This document shows, piece after piece, positions 49,729-60,060 of a stretch of DNA of 64,000 bases. The position numbers and the translations under genes were made by a program. The notes below the pieces were generated by a model, which saw only the letters and a program-made list of their open reading frames with translations, searched no databases and was not told where the DNA came from. Numbering within the stretch: the stretch's first letter is position 1; every line of letters begins with the position of its first letter. Origin of the DNA: an uncultured Bacteroides sp. (GTDB lineage Bacteria > Bacteroidota > Bacteroidia > Cytophagales > Cyclobacteriaceae); the NCBI GenBank assembly GCA_902168185.1, contig CABHOV010000035.1, positions 62,001 to 126,000 on the forward strand, written 5' to 3'.

Positions 49729-50484
49729 CTATATACCTTCAATCACTTCACGGTTGTTCAGCGGTTGTGTGGGACGTGAGTTATCAGGATGTATATCGGA
49801 GAATTTTTTGATCTGCTCCGATGAAATTTCCATCGGCTCTTTTATAATGATCCAATCAATGCCCTGGCTACAAGGAGGTGTAGTAAGGGAGCCGGTATAG
49901 GTATAGTATTTCTTGTCGGATGGGAAAGCATCGATTAAGTTTATGCTATCCGTAGATATACTTTCTTTGTTCTCTACTGTTGGCATCAAACTCCATATCT
50001 TTTCCAGGAAGGGATTTGCATCACCTTCTTTTAAAAATATACCTATAACCACAAGGTTGCTGGTTACAGGATCCTGGTGCACAATGTGCATTTCCATATC
50101 GTACGACTCACCATTAACCTTATGTTCACTCTCTCTGTGAAAATGAAATTGGGCTACGTTAAACTCGGTTCCGTTGAGAGTCAGTTTATTCGACTGCTTC
50201 AGATTTACCTGGATCGTGTGGCCGTTATCTATAATTCCCCAGGCCGAATTTATATATGTAGTCTGCAATTCAGAAAGGCTTGCCTTAACGGTATTCTCGG
50301 TTTCAATATCAATAGGAGATTGTACCTTACCGGAACAATCCGTGTATCCAATCGATCCCCAGGTATCGGCACTTTCATAATTCCATTCGGCAGCAGCCGA
50401 TTTTGTCTCATCGTCATCATCGCAACCTATAACAATGACAAACGCAAAAAAATATACTATAGAGAATAAAAAATTTTTATTCAT
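49729..50484 (-). CDS. Alpha-class carbonic anhydrase, lipoprotein
   Basis: MNKNFLFSIVYFFAFVIVIGCDDDDE lipobox; WGSIGYTDCSGKVQSPIDIET, FHFHRESEHKVNGESYDMEMHIVH (zinc His), YYTYTGSLTTPPCSQGIDWIIIKEP. Confidence 0.95.
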   Translation of the reverse strand: MNKNFLFSIVYFFAFVIVIGCDDDDETKSAAAEWNYESADTWGSIGYTDCSGKVQSPIDIETENTVKASLSELQTTYINSAWGIIDNGHTIQVNLKQSNKLTLNGTEFNVAQFHFHRESEHKVNGESYDMEMHIVHQDPVTSNLVVIGIFLKEGDANPFLEKIWSLMPTVENKESISTDSINLIDAFPSDKKYYTYTGSLTTPPCSQGIDWIIIKEPMEISSEQIKKFSDIHPDNSRPTQPLNNREVIEGI

Positions 50485-50555
50485 AACTGAAAAACAATTT
50501 AAAATGAATGAAGAATGATTAATTATACCAATGAATAATAAAGCCGAACCTCGTT

Positions 50556-50855
50556 CTATGTCCTGAGGTTGAGGTATACGATATATTTTCGAATGATCCG
50601 GACATACTGGCCCTTTGCTGAAGCAAGCCTGCCATGAGAGCAGATATTATCTAAATGGGGTAATGCAACAGATGAGTTTTGCCCCTTATTATTTTCGTCT
50701 TCATCTTCTTCACCAATCTGCCAAATTATAAATGGAACGAGAGCATCTTCTACAGGGGACGAAATATCATTAAGAGGAGTCTTATTTATGATAATTGTAG
50801 TATTAGAAGCTTCCTGGCTATAAAACTGAATAAGAAATAAAAAAAGAATCCTCAT
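50556..50855 (-). CDS. Hypothetical secreted small protein
   Basis: MRILFLFLIQFYSQEASNTTIIINKTPLNDISSP...; only an ORF plus a signal-like N-terminus. Confidence 0.25.
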   Translation of the reverse strand: MRILFLFLIQFYSQEASNTTIIINKTPLNDISSPVEDALVPFIIWQIGEEDEDENNKGQNSSVALPHLDNICSHGRLASAKGQYVRIIRKYIVYLNLRT

Positions 50856-51065
50856 TGAGTCTTACTGGAAAGAGATGGCTATAAATAGAAATTTAGGGGG
50901 AACCCGGAATTACTTTTTTGTAATGACTACAGTTTTAAAGTGTAGAGCATTCAAATTTTAATTCCGCTCCGTAAAGATACTATTCCGTAATGTCTAAGTC
51001 TCTCACCCATTTTTGAAAATATAGGCATGCGCGATACCCCATATAAACTATCAAAATATCTATCC

Positions 51066-51130
51066 TGACTGAATCCGCTAGATTGCTATTTGATGCCGGA
51101 GTCGTTTACCAACGATTGCAATCAAACTCC
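51066..51130 (-). pseudogene. Decayed C-terminal tail of an FtsX-family permease
   Basis: Reverse strand with one frame adjustment reads IAIVGKRLRASNSNLADSV, resembling ITIGSQTLRASKSNPVDSL of the intact permease (46274-48967). Nucleotide resemblance to 46283-46350 is visible. Confidence 0.45.
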
Positions 51131-51250
51131 ATCAATAATTAGTCATCTGGGCTATGAGGGCGTCCGTATAGGTATAATAATCCGGATTCGGTCAGTAATG
51201 AATGTTAGTGACGAATGCGGATCGGGTGGCTATAGATGGATTGGAGTAAT

Positions 51251-52225
51251 TTAATTCAGACGACTATATCTACTCCTGTATTGAACCGGAGATAAGCCTG
51301 TGATCTTTTTGAATGTCACGCGAAAGGCTTTGCTATCCGTATAGCCTACCTTATACATCACTTCATTTACATTTTCACGCGAAGACTCGAGGCTGATCTT
51401 GGCAGCTTCAATTTTTACACGCTGTATATATTCTACGGTCGTGTTGGAGGTAGCCTTCTTGAATCTGCGTTCAAGATTCCTACGACTCAACGCCAGCATA
51501 GAGGCTAACTGGTCAACGGTTATCTTTTGCTGAAAGTTATTTTCAATAAACGACTGTGCCTTTTTTATAGATTCATCGTCATGATCTTTTTGTCCGTTGA
51601 AAATTGTAAATGGAGACTGACTTCCTCTGTCCACTTCAATTTCAAAAATCTTGGCGCAGAGTATTGCCATATCCCGACCAACATATTTCTCCACGAGGTA
51701 TAAAAGGAGATTAAGAAAAGAGTAGGCGCCTCCGCTTGAATAAATTCCGTATTCGTCTGTAATAATTTTTTCAGCTACGAGATTAACCTCTGGAAACATC
51801 TTGCGGAAGTCATTGGCAAATAGCCAGTGCGTTGCGCACTTCTTACCCTGGAGTAAACCTGTCGAAGCCAGCAAAAAAGCACCGACACACAGACTCGCTA
51901 TTTCAGCGCCTTGTTTATATTGATTAGCAACCCATTGCGTCATCTCATAATTCTGCTTGATAACTTTTTTGAAATCGCCATGCACGGCCGGTATAAAGAT
52001 AAGATCTGTTTTAAAAGAGTCCGCGAGCGTTCGATGCGTATTGAGTGTATACATCCCATTGTCCAATAAAGACTCACGTGAAAATCCTACCAGCTCAATT
52101 TTAAAAGCCGGTGGTTTGCCTTCACGCTGTAGAAAGTCATTTACATGTGAGAACATTTTATAAGGCCCCTCAATGCTCGCGACAGCAACATCGCCCTTCG
52201 GAACCAGCACAGATATATGTTTCAT
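51251..52225 (-). CDS. GlxA-type AraC family regulator (DJ-1/PfpI + HTH)
   Basis: N-term DJ-1-like with EIASLCVGAFLLASTGLLQGKKCATHW; C-term AraC ITVDQLASMLALSRRNLERRFKKATSNTTVEYIQRVKIEAAKISLESSRENVNEVMYKVGYTDSKAFRVTFKKITGLSP. Confidence 0.94.
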   Translation of the reverse strand: MKHISVLVPKGDVAVASIEGPYKMFSHVNDFLQREGKPPAFKIELVGFSRESLLDNGMYTLNTHRTLADSFKTDLIFIPAVHGDFKKVIKQNYEMTQWVANQYKQGAEIASLCVGAFLLASTGLLQGKKCATHWLFANDFRKMFPEVNLVAEKIITDEYGIYSSGGAYSFLNLLLYLVEKYVGRDMAILCAKIFEIEVDRGSQSPFTIFNGQKDHDDESIKKAQSFIENNFQQKITVDQLASMLALSRRNLERRFKKATSNTTVEYIQRVKIEAAKISLESSRENVNEVMYKVGYTDSKAFRVTFKKITGLSPVQYRSRYSRLN

Positions 52226-52372
52226 AATGATTATCGTTTATGGATTTCTACCGGCTCAAAATTGTGAGAAATAAATGTCGCGATCAACCCCAGAGATTGC
52301 CGTAATTACCCCCTGTGAGTTCCAGAAAACCATACTATATTCGGCTTCATTTATATCCGTCTCACCTCTATT

Positions 52373-53530
52373 ATGAATAGAAAAAGCATCAAACTGATTC
52401 TGCTGACAGCAGCCTTTGCCATGGCATCCGTATGGAATACAGCGAAAGCTCAGGTCGCTAAAAATATCTCCAGTACTGAAAAGGGAATTGTCACAGGTTC
52501 ATTAAAAAGCGCAGGCATGGATTCCATCCGGCTCAACGCCATGACCAAGGCTATCATTGATCAGCTATATCCTAATATACATAGTGTGCTAATTGTGAAG
52601 AATGGAACACAGGTATATGAACAGTACTTTACCGGAAAGGATGAGATCTGGGGAAATTCTATTGGTATAGTGAAGCATATAAAAGATAGCCTTCATGATG
52701 TACGGAGTATATCTAAAAGTGTCGTTTCGGCTTGCGTAGGTATAGCCATCAAACAAGGGCGAATTAAAAGTGAAGCGCAAAAGATCTGGGATTTCTTTCC
52801 GGAATATAAAGACCTTAACACAGGAGAGAAATCTAACATTACGATTAAGCACCTGCTAACGATGAGTGTCGGGCTGGAGTGGAATGAGAACATTCCCTAT
52901 ACCGATCCTGCAAACAGTGAAATTCAAATGGACGCGAGTGTTGATCCGATACGATTTATTCTGAGCAGACCTTTAGTCACAACGCCTGGCACGGTTTGGA
53001 ATTACAATGGAGGCTGCACCCAGGTATTGGCTACAATCATACAGAAAACAACAGGAATGGAAGTTGACGCATTTGCAAAAGAACATCTTTTCAAACCGCT
53101 TGGCATTGGCCATTTCTACTGGACTAAATTTAGCCCGCTGCCTGGGAGAAAAGATATACCTGCAGCGGCATCAGGTCTCAGGCTTCGCTCACGTGACATG
53201 GTAAAGTTTGGGCTCCTATATATGAACAAGGGTATCTGGAATGGAAAAGTAATTCTCCCCGAAAAATGGATCACGGATTCCCACACTCCCCAAATACAAC
53301 GAGACAACTCGGGCGGCTATGGCTATCAGTTCTGGACCTGGAATTTATCTGTCAACAATAAATCTATACCACTGGCAGTTGCCGTTGGAAATGGCGATCA
53401 ACGGATATTTTTTGATCATCAAAATGATTTGCTCGTTGTGGTTACAGCCGGTAACTATAATCAGTGGACTATCAAGAACAATTCTGAAGCACTGCTGAAA
53501 GATTACATATATCCTTCACTAAAAAAATAG
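52373..53530 (+). CDS. Secreted serine hydrolase (class C beta-lactamase fold)
   Basis: Signal peptide; RSISKSVVSACVGIAI (SxxK), WNYNGGCTQVLATIIQKTTG (YxN), GYGYQFWTW. Confidence 0.9.
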   Translation: MNRKSIKLILLTAAFAMASVWNTAKAQVAKNISSTEKGIVTGSLKSAGMDSIRLNAMTKAIIDQLYPNIHSVLIVKNGTQVYEQYFTGKDEIWGNSIGIVKHIKDSLHDVRSISKSVVSACVGIAIKQGRIKSEAQKIWDFFPEYKDLNTGEKSNITIKHLLTMSVGLEWNENIPYTDPANSEIQMDASVDPIRFILSRPLVTTPGTVWNYNGGCTQVLATIIQKTTGMEVDAFAKEHLFKPLGIGHFYWTKFSPLPGRKDIPAAASGLRLRSRDMVKFGLLYMNKGIWNGKVILPEKWITDSHTPQIQRDNSGGYGYQFWTWNLSVNNKSIPLAVAVGNGDQRIFFDHQNDLLVVVTAGNYNQWTIKNNSEALLKDYIYPSLKK

Positions 53531-53554
53531 AAGTATACTTTTACTGTATACTTC
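53530..53554 (+). terminator. Hairpin terminator
   Basis: gaagtatac-ttttact-gtatacttc, 9-bp perfect stem. Confidence 0.65.
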
Positions 53555-53583
53555 CATTTTGAACGCGTTGTTATTCCGGATTT

Positions 53584-54024
53584 TTATTTTGCAACGATAG
53601 CTTCCTCTACATGTCCTTTCAGTAATGAACCGATAAGTTCTGTCCATCCCTTTGCAAAGCTGTCTTTTCCGAAGCTTGGATCGTCTGATGGGAAAGTCTC
53701 TAAACCAGCATGCGTAAGCCTGAGCCTGGTCTTGTCTGCCTCTGCGAATAATTCAAAGGTTACAAATGAATTTCCAGGAAAGCCATCGTAACGCCAGCTA
53801 TAGGTCAGCTTCTTGTTCACTATAACTTCCGTTACCTTACACAGATGTAAAAAAGTTCTCTTGCCATCATTGCCTTCAAACTGAAATTCAAAACCAACTT
53901 CAGGTTTGAATGAAGCTATATCAAAGTACCACTGCTTCATATCGTTTTTGTCGGTGATGGCTTTCCATACTTTTTCAACGGGTGCGTTGTAGGTTCGTTC
54001 AATTACAAAAGGTTCGCTTTTCAT
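53584..54024 (-). CDS. SRPBCC/AHSA1-domain protein
   Basis: Start at MKSEPFVIERTYNAPVEKVWKAITDKNDMKQWYFDIASFKPEVGFEFQFEG; ATGA overlap with the upstream ArsR gene. Confidence 0.9.
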   Translation of the reverse strand: MKSEPFVIERTYNAPVEKVWKAITDKNDMKQWYFDIASFKPEVGFEFQFEGNDGKRTFLHLCKVTEVIVNKKLTYSWRYDGFPGNSFVTFELFAEADKTRLRLTHAGLETFPSDDPSFGKDSFAKGWTELIGSLLKGHVEEAIVAK

Positions 54025-54389
54025 TTTCGTTTTGCTTTTTTGGTTGATTTGTGTTTGCGCGATGCTGGTGCAGCAGCATCTTTGCTTAAAAACCGTTCGA
54101 GCGCATCTAACTTGCTCGTCCAGAAAACACGGTACTGCTCTATCCAATGAGACACTTCACCAAGTGATTTCAAATTGGCTTCACAATACCGCTCTCGCCC
54201 CTGTTGCGTTATAACAACAAGTCCACATTCAGTAAGAATTTTGATGTGCTTCGAAATAGCCGGCCGGCTTACATCAAAACTTTCTGCGATAGCATTCAGG
54301 TTCATGGCTTTATACGCAATCAGATTTATAATCTCTCTGCGTGTAGGGTCCGCGATAGCCTGAAAAACATCTCTTCTCATAAAAAACAA
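54021..54389 (-). CDS. ArsR-family HTH regulator
   Basis: RRDVFQAIADPTRREIINLIAYKAMNLNAIAESFDVSRPAISKHIKILTECGLVVITQQGRERYCEAN. Confidence 0.93.
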   Translation of the reverse strand: MFFMRRDVFQAIADPTRREIINLIAYKAMNLNAIAESFDVSRPAISKHIKILTECGLVVITQQGRERYCEANLKSLGEVSHWIEQYRVFWTSKLDALERFLSKDAAAPASRKHKSTKKAKRK

Positions 54390-54518
54390 TTACGTAACCG
54401 ATCAGTTACAAATTTATAGGATACCGTTTGGTTACACAATTTTTTTATTGAATTTTTATTTAACGACTTCATGAGCGTATTTTTGCGATCTTCTTCCCGA
54501 ACCCAACACGCTCGCTCT

Positions 54519-55520
54519 ATGAATGTTTTTCCTGCACAGTACTCTACTCTATCTACCGGGGCTCTCAAAGACCATATTGAAAAGAGCTACGGCTTAAAAA
54601 ATCTTACTGGTAAGTTTCACTTGCGTGGAGTAAGTGATACGTACATTCTGGAGAATGATGATGCGAAGTATATATTTAAAGTCTACCGGAGCTCGCATCG
54701 TTCGTTGACAGAAATTAAAGGGGAAGTACAATTGCTCACATTGTTAAAAGAGCGAGGTGCAAAAGTATCGTATCCTATAGCAGACCTTACCGGCAATGAA
54801 GTACAAGAGTTCAATGCTGTTGAAGGAATACGCCACGGTGTATTGTTCAGCTTTGCGCCCGGCAAAAATATACCCGACCTTACAGATAAGCACCTGAATA
54901 TTCTGGGATATGAAATGGCGTTCAATCACAACATTACATCACAGATAGAACTTTCATACGAACGAAAGATATATTCCATCGACACAACGCTTACGCAGCC
55001 TATCGAACTGCTTGCACCTGCCTTTAAGGATTATCGCGAGGGATATACTTATTTGAAAGAGGCTGCCTCGCAGGCGATCAGTGGACTGAATTCATTGGAC
55101 ACAAAAACATTTAGCTACGGTTATTGTCATTATGATTATCTCCCGAAGAATTTTCACTTCGATGATCAGGATATACTGACATTATTCGACTTCGACTTTG
55201 CGGGAAAAGGCTTCCTGGTAAATGACCTAGCTTCCTTCACGGTACATCTATACTTTCACATTACTTTCCAAAACATGCCGGTAGCAGACGCTAAACGTGC
55301 TTTTGAAATAGTAATGAACGCCTATAGGAAAGTACGTCCGCTTTCAAACGAAGAGATCCAGGCTATACCTTCACTCGGTGTTATGTTCTGGATTTTCTAT
55401 CTCGGCTTTCAGTACACGAACTTCGATGATTGGTCAAATTTCTTCTTCGGACCTCGGTATCTGAACGACCGGGTAAAGACGATACAACGGTATATTGAAA
55501 TTATACCATACATTCTTTAA
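54519..55520 (+). CDS. APH-family phosphotransferase (homoserine-kinase-II/aminoglycoside-phosphotransferase fold)
   Basis: YILENDDAKYIFKVYRSSHRSLTEIKGEVQLLTLLKERG; YGYCHYDYLPKNFHFDDQDILTLFDFDFAGKGFLVNDLASF (APH Brenner-like motif plus DFD). The ORF track start at 54471 is probably too early. Confidence 0.85.
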   Translation: MNVFPAQYSTLSTGALKDHIEKSYGLKNLTGKFHLRGVSDTYILENDDAKYIFKVYRSSHRSLTEIKGEVQLLTLLKERGAKVSYPIADLTGNEVQEFNAVEGIRHGVLFSFAPGKNIPDLTDKHLNILGYEMAFNHNITSQIELSYERKIYSIDTTLTQPIELLAPAFKDYREGYTYLKEAASQAISGLNSLDTKTFSYGYCHYDYLPKNFHFDDQDILTLFDFDFAGKGFLVNDLASFTVHLYFHITFQNMPVADAKRAFEIVMNAYRKVRPLSNEEIQAIPSLGVMFWIFYLGFQYTNFDDWSNFFFGPRYLNDRVKTIQRYIEIIPYIL

Positions 55521-55526
55521 AATAAA

Positions 55527-55563
55527 AAACACCTGCAATCAGCATTACCGATTACAGGTGTTT
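55527..55563. terminator. Bidirectional hairpin terminator
   Basis: aaacacctgcaatc-N9-gattacaggtgttt; one mismatch. Confidence 0.75.
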
Positions 55564-55586
55564 CATATATACTGTACTATTATTTT

Positions 55587-56516
55587 TTACTCATCAAGTT
55601 TTTTGCCTAAACCTGATACTGCAGATACGTTGAAGAAACCAAGTGCCTTGCTTCCATTGGGATTAACGTTTACAATATTGGTAGATACGTTAGCCAACGG
55701 TGTTGAGAATAATTCAGCGAAGCCACCGGGTCTGTCGGTTTGAATGATCACTTCATTTAGAAAATTATAGGCTGCAAGTGTAACAGAATGAATCTCTACA
55801 TATACTGAATCGCCCGGCTCATAGGGAGATATAGCGACATCATCCTCGTCTACTTCATCCGGGTTAACGCTTCGCAGTGGCGGCAGAAATGTAACGCCAT
55901 CGAAATTTCCACCGGCTGTAAAACCTGCATCGTACGCTACATTTATTTCGCTGGGCTTATTCAACGCTACACCATTTTTATACGATCGTATCCAATATGT
56001 ATCGCCTTTACCTATAGGATCAGTCGCCCAGAATTCTGCAGTATAGGAATTATCAGGATACTGAGGATCGTTCTCTTCGAATTTAAAAGTAACACTGTCG
56101 ATAGGAACCGTACGGTTTATGCGCGATGTAGCTTCAAACGTTTCATTGCCCGTTACGATGCGCAATGTATAGTTGCGTCCTATAACACCAAATGCTTCTG
56201 CGGATGTAGCCTCTGTCGGAGTCCAGCGATATGTACCGGTCTCCTCAGCATCTTCTGTAAAAGTAATTTCACCTCCATCATACGTTACCACCACTGATGC
56301 TCCGGAAATCCCGGTAGGTAACGCATTTTCCAGATATGGTTGAGTCCATGAGAGTTTTATAAATTGATCTTCTACCTTATTGGTGAGCCACGCATCTACT
56401 ACCAGCCTTGGCTCGGCATCTTCGAGATCCGGATTTACTGTTTCTTCACAGGAATAAAATAATGACGCTGTCAATACTATACCGAGCAGTTGTTTATAAA
56501 AAGATTTCAGTATCAT
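55587..56516 (-). CDS. DUF4249 family lipoprotein
   Basis: FYSCEETVNPDLEDAEPRLVVDAWLTNKVEDQFIKLSWTQPYLENALPTGISGASVVVTY; partner of the adjacent TonB receptor. Confidence 0.88.
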   Translation of the reverse strand: MILKSFYKQLLGIVLTASLFYSCEETVNPDLEDAEPRLVVDAWLTNKVEDQFIKLSWTQPYLENALPTGISGASVVVTYDGGEITFTEDAEETGTYRWTPTEATSAEAFGVIGRNYTLRIVTGNETFEATSRINRTVPIDSVTFKFEENDPQYPDNSYTAEFWATDPIGKGDTYWIRSYKNGVALNKPSEINVAYDAGFTAGGNFDGVTFLPPLRSVNPDEVDEDDVAISPYEPGDSVYVEIHSVTLAAYNFLNEVIIQTDRPGGFAELFSTPLANVSTNIVNVNPNGSKALGFFNVSAVSGLGKKLDE

Positions 56517-56520
56517 TCTG

Positions 56521-58914
56521 TTAAAATTTAAAGTTGTAAGAAATAGCTGGCACCATGCTTCCTATAATGGAAAGCTGTGTAGCTTCCGATTGAAGTGGTT
56601 GCCCCGCACTTACACGATCGTTGGATTGTGAAAAGTAAGTAGAGAAAGCATTCTTCCGGGCATATACATTATATACAGAGAACACCCAGTAGTCACGATT
56701 CTTTCTTTCTTTACCTTTTCGATTAAATTGTTTGCCTTCCAAACGGAATGAAACATCCAGGCGATTATAATTCGACAGGCGAACGTTGTTACGCGAACCC
56801 GAAGCGTTATCTGGTATTAATATACCTTGCACTACATAACGGGAAGTAGGAAATGTAGTCGGTGTACCGGTGATGAAAACAAAGTCAGCCGATACTGACC
56901 ATCGTTTTGTCATTTCGTAGAACCCAGCAATTTTCAAGTTGTGTGTTTGATCATACCGTGCTGCATACCATTCGCCATGATTGATACCGTCTACTTTCAG
57001 TTCTGTTCTACCCAAAGTATAGCTTACCCATCCACTCAGTCGTCCTGTTTTTTTCTGGAGGTAAAACTCAAGACCGTAGGCGCGGCCTTTACCACTTAGC
57101 AGATCACCTTCCAGGTATTCGTTGATCAGCAGATCGGCACCATCTATATAGTCAATCTGATTTTGTGTATTTCTATAGTATCCTTCCACCGATGCTTCCC
57201 AATTCTTGGATTCGCCTATCGTTCTGAAATAGCCCAAGGTAAACTGATCGGCAATCTCAGGTTTTATATTGTTAGAGGTTGGGGTCCATACATCGAGTGG
57301 GTTAGATGCTGTTGTGTTGGAAATAAGATGCAGGTACTGCACCATGCGGTTATAGCTTGCTTTCACAGAGCTCACTTCCGAGAGACCTGCCTTTACAGAT
57401 AAGCGCGGTTCCAGGTTGTTAAAGTTGACAATGGATTTACCGCGTTTATACTTTGTTTCCGATGCTACAGTTTTACGCTCTCCAGGAATAGTGTCGTTAT
57501 AGGTATATACTGTACCCGGACCGAAGTATTGGAAGTTAGAAAAACGAAGTCCATACTCTACCGCCCAGGTATCATTGATCTTTAAGTTATTGTTAATATA
57601 TAGTGATGTTTCAAGATTATATTTTTTATCCAGACTGATATCGGTTGGTTGCCCGTTGGAGATACCATTGGCATTAGCCGGCTCGAAGAAGTAGTAAATG
57701 GCTTCGGCACCGAAGTTTACTTCATTGTTACTGCTGATAAAATAACTGAACTCAGGCTTTACAATAAAATTAGAAATGGATGAATTCCATCTGAACCTGT
57801 TTCTGGAATCATCACCGAACTGAAGCTCGTATTTATAGCTGCTGTAAACACCGGTAATATTCGAGAACAGCTTCTCGTTGAAGAGGTGATTCCACCGCAC
57901 AGTAGCCGTTGCGTTGCCCCAGTTAAAACCCTGGTTGCTGTCGAAGTAAAAATTGTCGCGACCAAAGTATCCCGAAAGGTAAACCCTGTTTTTGTCATTC
58001 ACCGTATAGTTAGCTTTCGCGGTGAGATCGTAAAAATTCAAGGCACCGCCATCTTTCAGTATATCTACAAAAGGTCGCGCAAGTATATCTATATAAGATC
58101 TACGACCAGACACGATGAAAGACCCCTTGTCTTTTACAATAGGGCCTTCAAAGGAGAGCCTGCTGAATATAGTGCCGATCCCTCCCGTTGTTTCATATTC
58201 CTTGCTGTTACCATCTTTCATGCGCACATCGAGAATCGAAGCAAGGCGTCCGCCATACCGTGCAGGCACCGCGCCTTTATATAGCTTGGCATCTTTCACA
58301 GCATCCGGATTAAAGGCTGAGAAAAAACCCAGCATGTGCGATGAATTATATACCGGAGCTTCATCCTGTAACACCAGGTTTTGTCCAACACTACCGCCCC
58401 GTACATTAAAACCTGAGGCCCCCTCACCTACCGTGCTGACACCAGGCAAAAGCTGTAAGCTTTTAATCACATCTACTTCGCCCAGAAACGCCGGTATACG
58501 TTGAATTGTTTTGATGTCGAGCTTGGCTGTGCTCATCTCTACATTTTGCACTTTGGAAGTTTGTTCGTCCTCTGCGGTCACTACAACTTCCTGGAGTTGT
58601 TCACTGTCGGCCTGTAACTCTATATTCTGACGAATATCTTTATCCAACGTAAATTCCCTTACAACTTTCTGATACCCTATAAAGCTATACTCAACGGTAT
58701 AGCTGGAGGCCGGAATAGTTATCGAATAAAATCCATAAACATTGGTCGTTGCTCCACGGCCCGCTTCTTTGATATAAACGGTTGCCCCAACGAGTACTTC
58801 TCCGTCTGATGCATCTTTAATGTAACCACTTAGCGTGTACCGTGACTGTGCCCACCCATGTTGAGACATCAGTATGCTCGAGGCGATAATGAAGACTGGT
58901 AATTTTCGAATCAT
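56521..58914 (-). CDS. TonB-dependent receptor with carboxypeptidase-regulatory-like N-terminus
   Basis: RYTLSGYIKDASDGEVLVGATVYIKEAGRGATTNVYGFYSITIP; plug VIKSLQLLPGVSTVGEGASGFNVRGGSVGQNLVLQDEAPVYNSSHMLGFFSAFNPDAVKDAKLYKGAVPARYGGRLASILDV. Confidence 0.95.
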   Translation of the reverse strand: MIRKLPVFIIASSILMSQHGWAQSRYTLSGYIKDASDGEVLVGATVYIKEAGRGATTNVYGFYSITIPASSYTVEYSFIGYQKVVREFTLDKDIRQNIELQADSEQLQEVVVTAEDEQTSKVQNVEMSTAKLDIKTIQRIPAFLGEVDVIKSLQLLPGVSTVGEGASGFNVRGGSVGQNLVLQDEAPVYNSSHMLGFFSAFNPDAVKDAKLYKGAVPARYGGRLASILDVRMKDGNSKEYETTGGIGTIFSRLSFEGPIVKDKGSFIVSGRRSYIDILARPFVDILKDGGALNFYDLTAKANYTVNDKNRVYLSGYFGRDNFYFDSNQGFNWGNATATVRWNHLFNEKLFSNITGVYSSYKYELQFGDDSRNRFRWNSSISNFIVKPEFSYFISSNNEVNFGAEAIYYFFEPANANGISNGQPTDISLDKKYNLETSLYINNNLKINDTWAVEYGLRFSNFQYFGPGTVYTYNDTIPGERKTVASETKYKRGKSIVNFNNLEPRLSVKAGLSEVSSVKASYNRMVQYLHLISNTTASNPLDVWTPTSNNIKPEIADQFTLGYFRTIGESKNWEASVEGYYRNTQNQIDYIDGADLLINEYLEGDLLSGKGRAYGLEFYLQKKTGRLSGWVSYTLGRTELKVDGINHGEWYAARYDQTHNLKIAGFYEMTKRWSVSADFVFITGTPTTFPTSRYVVQGILIPDNASGSRNNVRLSNYNRLDVSFRLEGKQFNRKGKERKNRDYWVFSVYNVYARKNAFSTYFSQSNDRVSAGQPLQSEATQLSIIGSMVPAISYNFKF

Positions 58915-59092
58915 GCTTGTTTGTTGTTATTTATCAATGACAGTTAATATCCTCTAAACCCCCAGTCGTTGCCAGTGTTTATTTTATTCTAATTTTTCTT
59001 TTAGTTTCAATCAATATGCACACGATTGATACCCTTAGAACATGCTACCCATTAGGCCGATACCTGTTGAGTATTTATTTTTGCTATCAATT

Positions 59093-59968
59093 ATGAAGGT
59101 CTTCACCATTCCCAACGATATATTTTCGGACAATGTTACGAAGCTGCCGGAACTCATCCTTCATGATTATTACCATACACGCGAATCCATCAAAGGCAAG
59201 ATCTCCGCTGGTAAACATATATTTAGCTTCCTTCAGGAAGGACAAAAGGAAGTACATTTTTATGATAAGTCAATCAGCCTCACATCAACACAGGCAGTGT
59301 TGATACCGGCTGGTAACTGTCTGATGACAGAGAAACGGGTGTTACACGACAAACAATACAGGAGTTTCCTATTCTTTTTTTCAGATGCCAACCTGATTGC
59401 TTTTCGGAAAAAGTATTCATTCCTGTTTACAGCACCGGATAAAAACAGACAGGAAGATTCTTCATTCTTTTTGTTCGAACAGGACGAGTTTATCAAAAAC
59501 TTTATCCAGTCGCTGCAGCAGATCTTTCAATATCATACAACAACCGCGGCACTATCAGAACATTTGCTGGTCGTAAAATTTGAAGAGATCATGTTGTACC
59601 TATGCGATCGCTATGGCAAACATTTTCTGCCACTACTCGCTTCGCTTGCCGGAAGCCCACTGGATTTACCAATGAGACAAGTGGTAGAAAATAATATATA
59701 CCGGAACCTTTCGGTTGAAGAACTGGCGTTTCTATGCAACATGAGCTTGTCAACCTTCAAGCGTAAATTTGAAGAAATATATGGCACCGCTCCTTCACGT
59801 TGGTTCCATTTAAAGAAGATGCAGCAGGCAGCATTTTTGTTAAAGCATGAGAAAGCCAATGCAAGTGAAATACACCATGAACTGGGCTATGAGAACCTCT
59901 CGAGTTTTGTACAGGCTTTCAAAAAAGAGTTTGGAAAAACTCCGAAGGTCTATCAACAAAGTGTTTGA
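59093..59968 (+). CDS. AraC family transcriptional regulator
   Basis: MKVFTIPNDIFSDNVTKL...; C-term NIYRNLSVEELAFLCNMSLSTFKRKFEEIYGTAPSRWFHLKKMQQAAFLLKHEKANASEIHHELGYENLSSFVQAFKKEFGKTPKVYQ. Confidence 0.92.
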   Translation: MKVFTIPNDIFSDNVTKLPELILHDYYHTRESIKGKISAGKHIFSFLQEGQKEVHFYDKSISLTSTQAVLIPAGNCLMTEKRVLHDKQYRSFLFFFSDANLIAFRKKYSFLFTAPDKNRQEDSSFFLFEQDEFIKNFIQSLQQIFQYHTTTAALSEHLLVVKFEEIMLYLCDRYGKHFLPLLASLAGSPLDLPMRQVVENNIYRNLSVEELAFLCNMSLSTFKRKFEEIYGTAPSRWFHLKKMQQAAFLLKHEKANASEIHHELGYENLSSFVQAFKKEFGKTPKVYQQSV

Positions 59969-60023
59969 ACTGTTTAAAACATTTTTTGGTCTTTCTGCGA
60001 TAGTCGTTGTTCGCGACTGATTG

Positions 60024-60031
60024 TAATTTTG
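60024..60031 (+). promoter_or_regulatory. Possible -7 element (TAATTTTG) for the PEBP gene
   Basis: TAnnTTTG match 29 nt before the ATG at 60061; -33 element not clear. Confidence 0.35.
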
Positions 60032-60060
60032 CTCTCAATACAAACCAAATAACACGCGTT

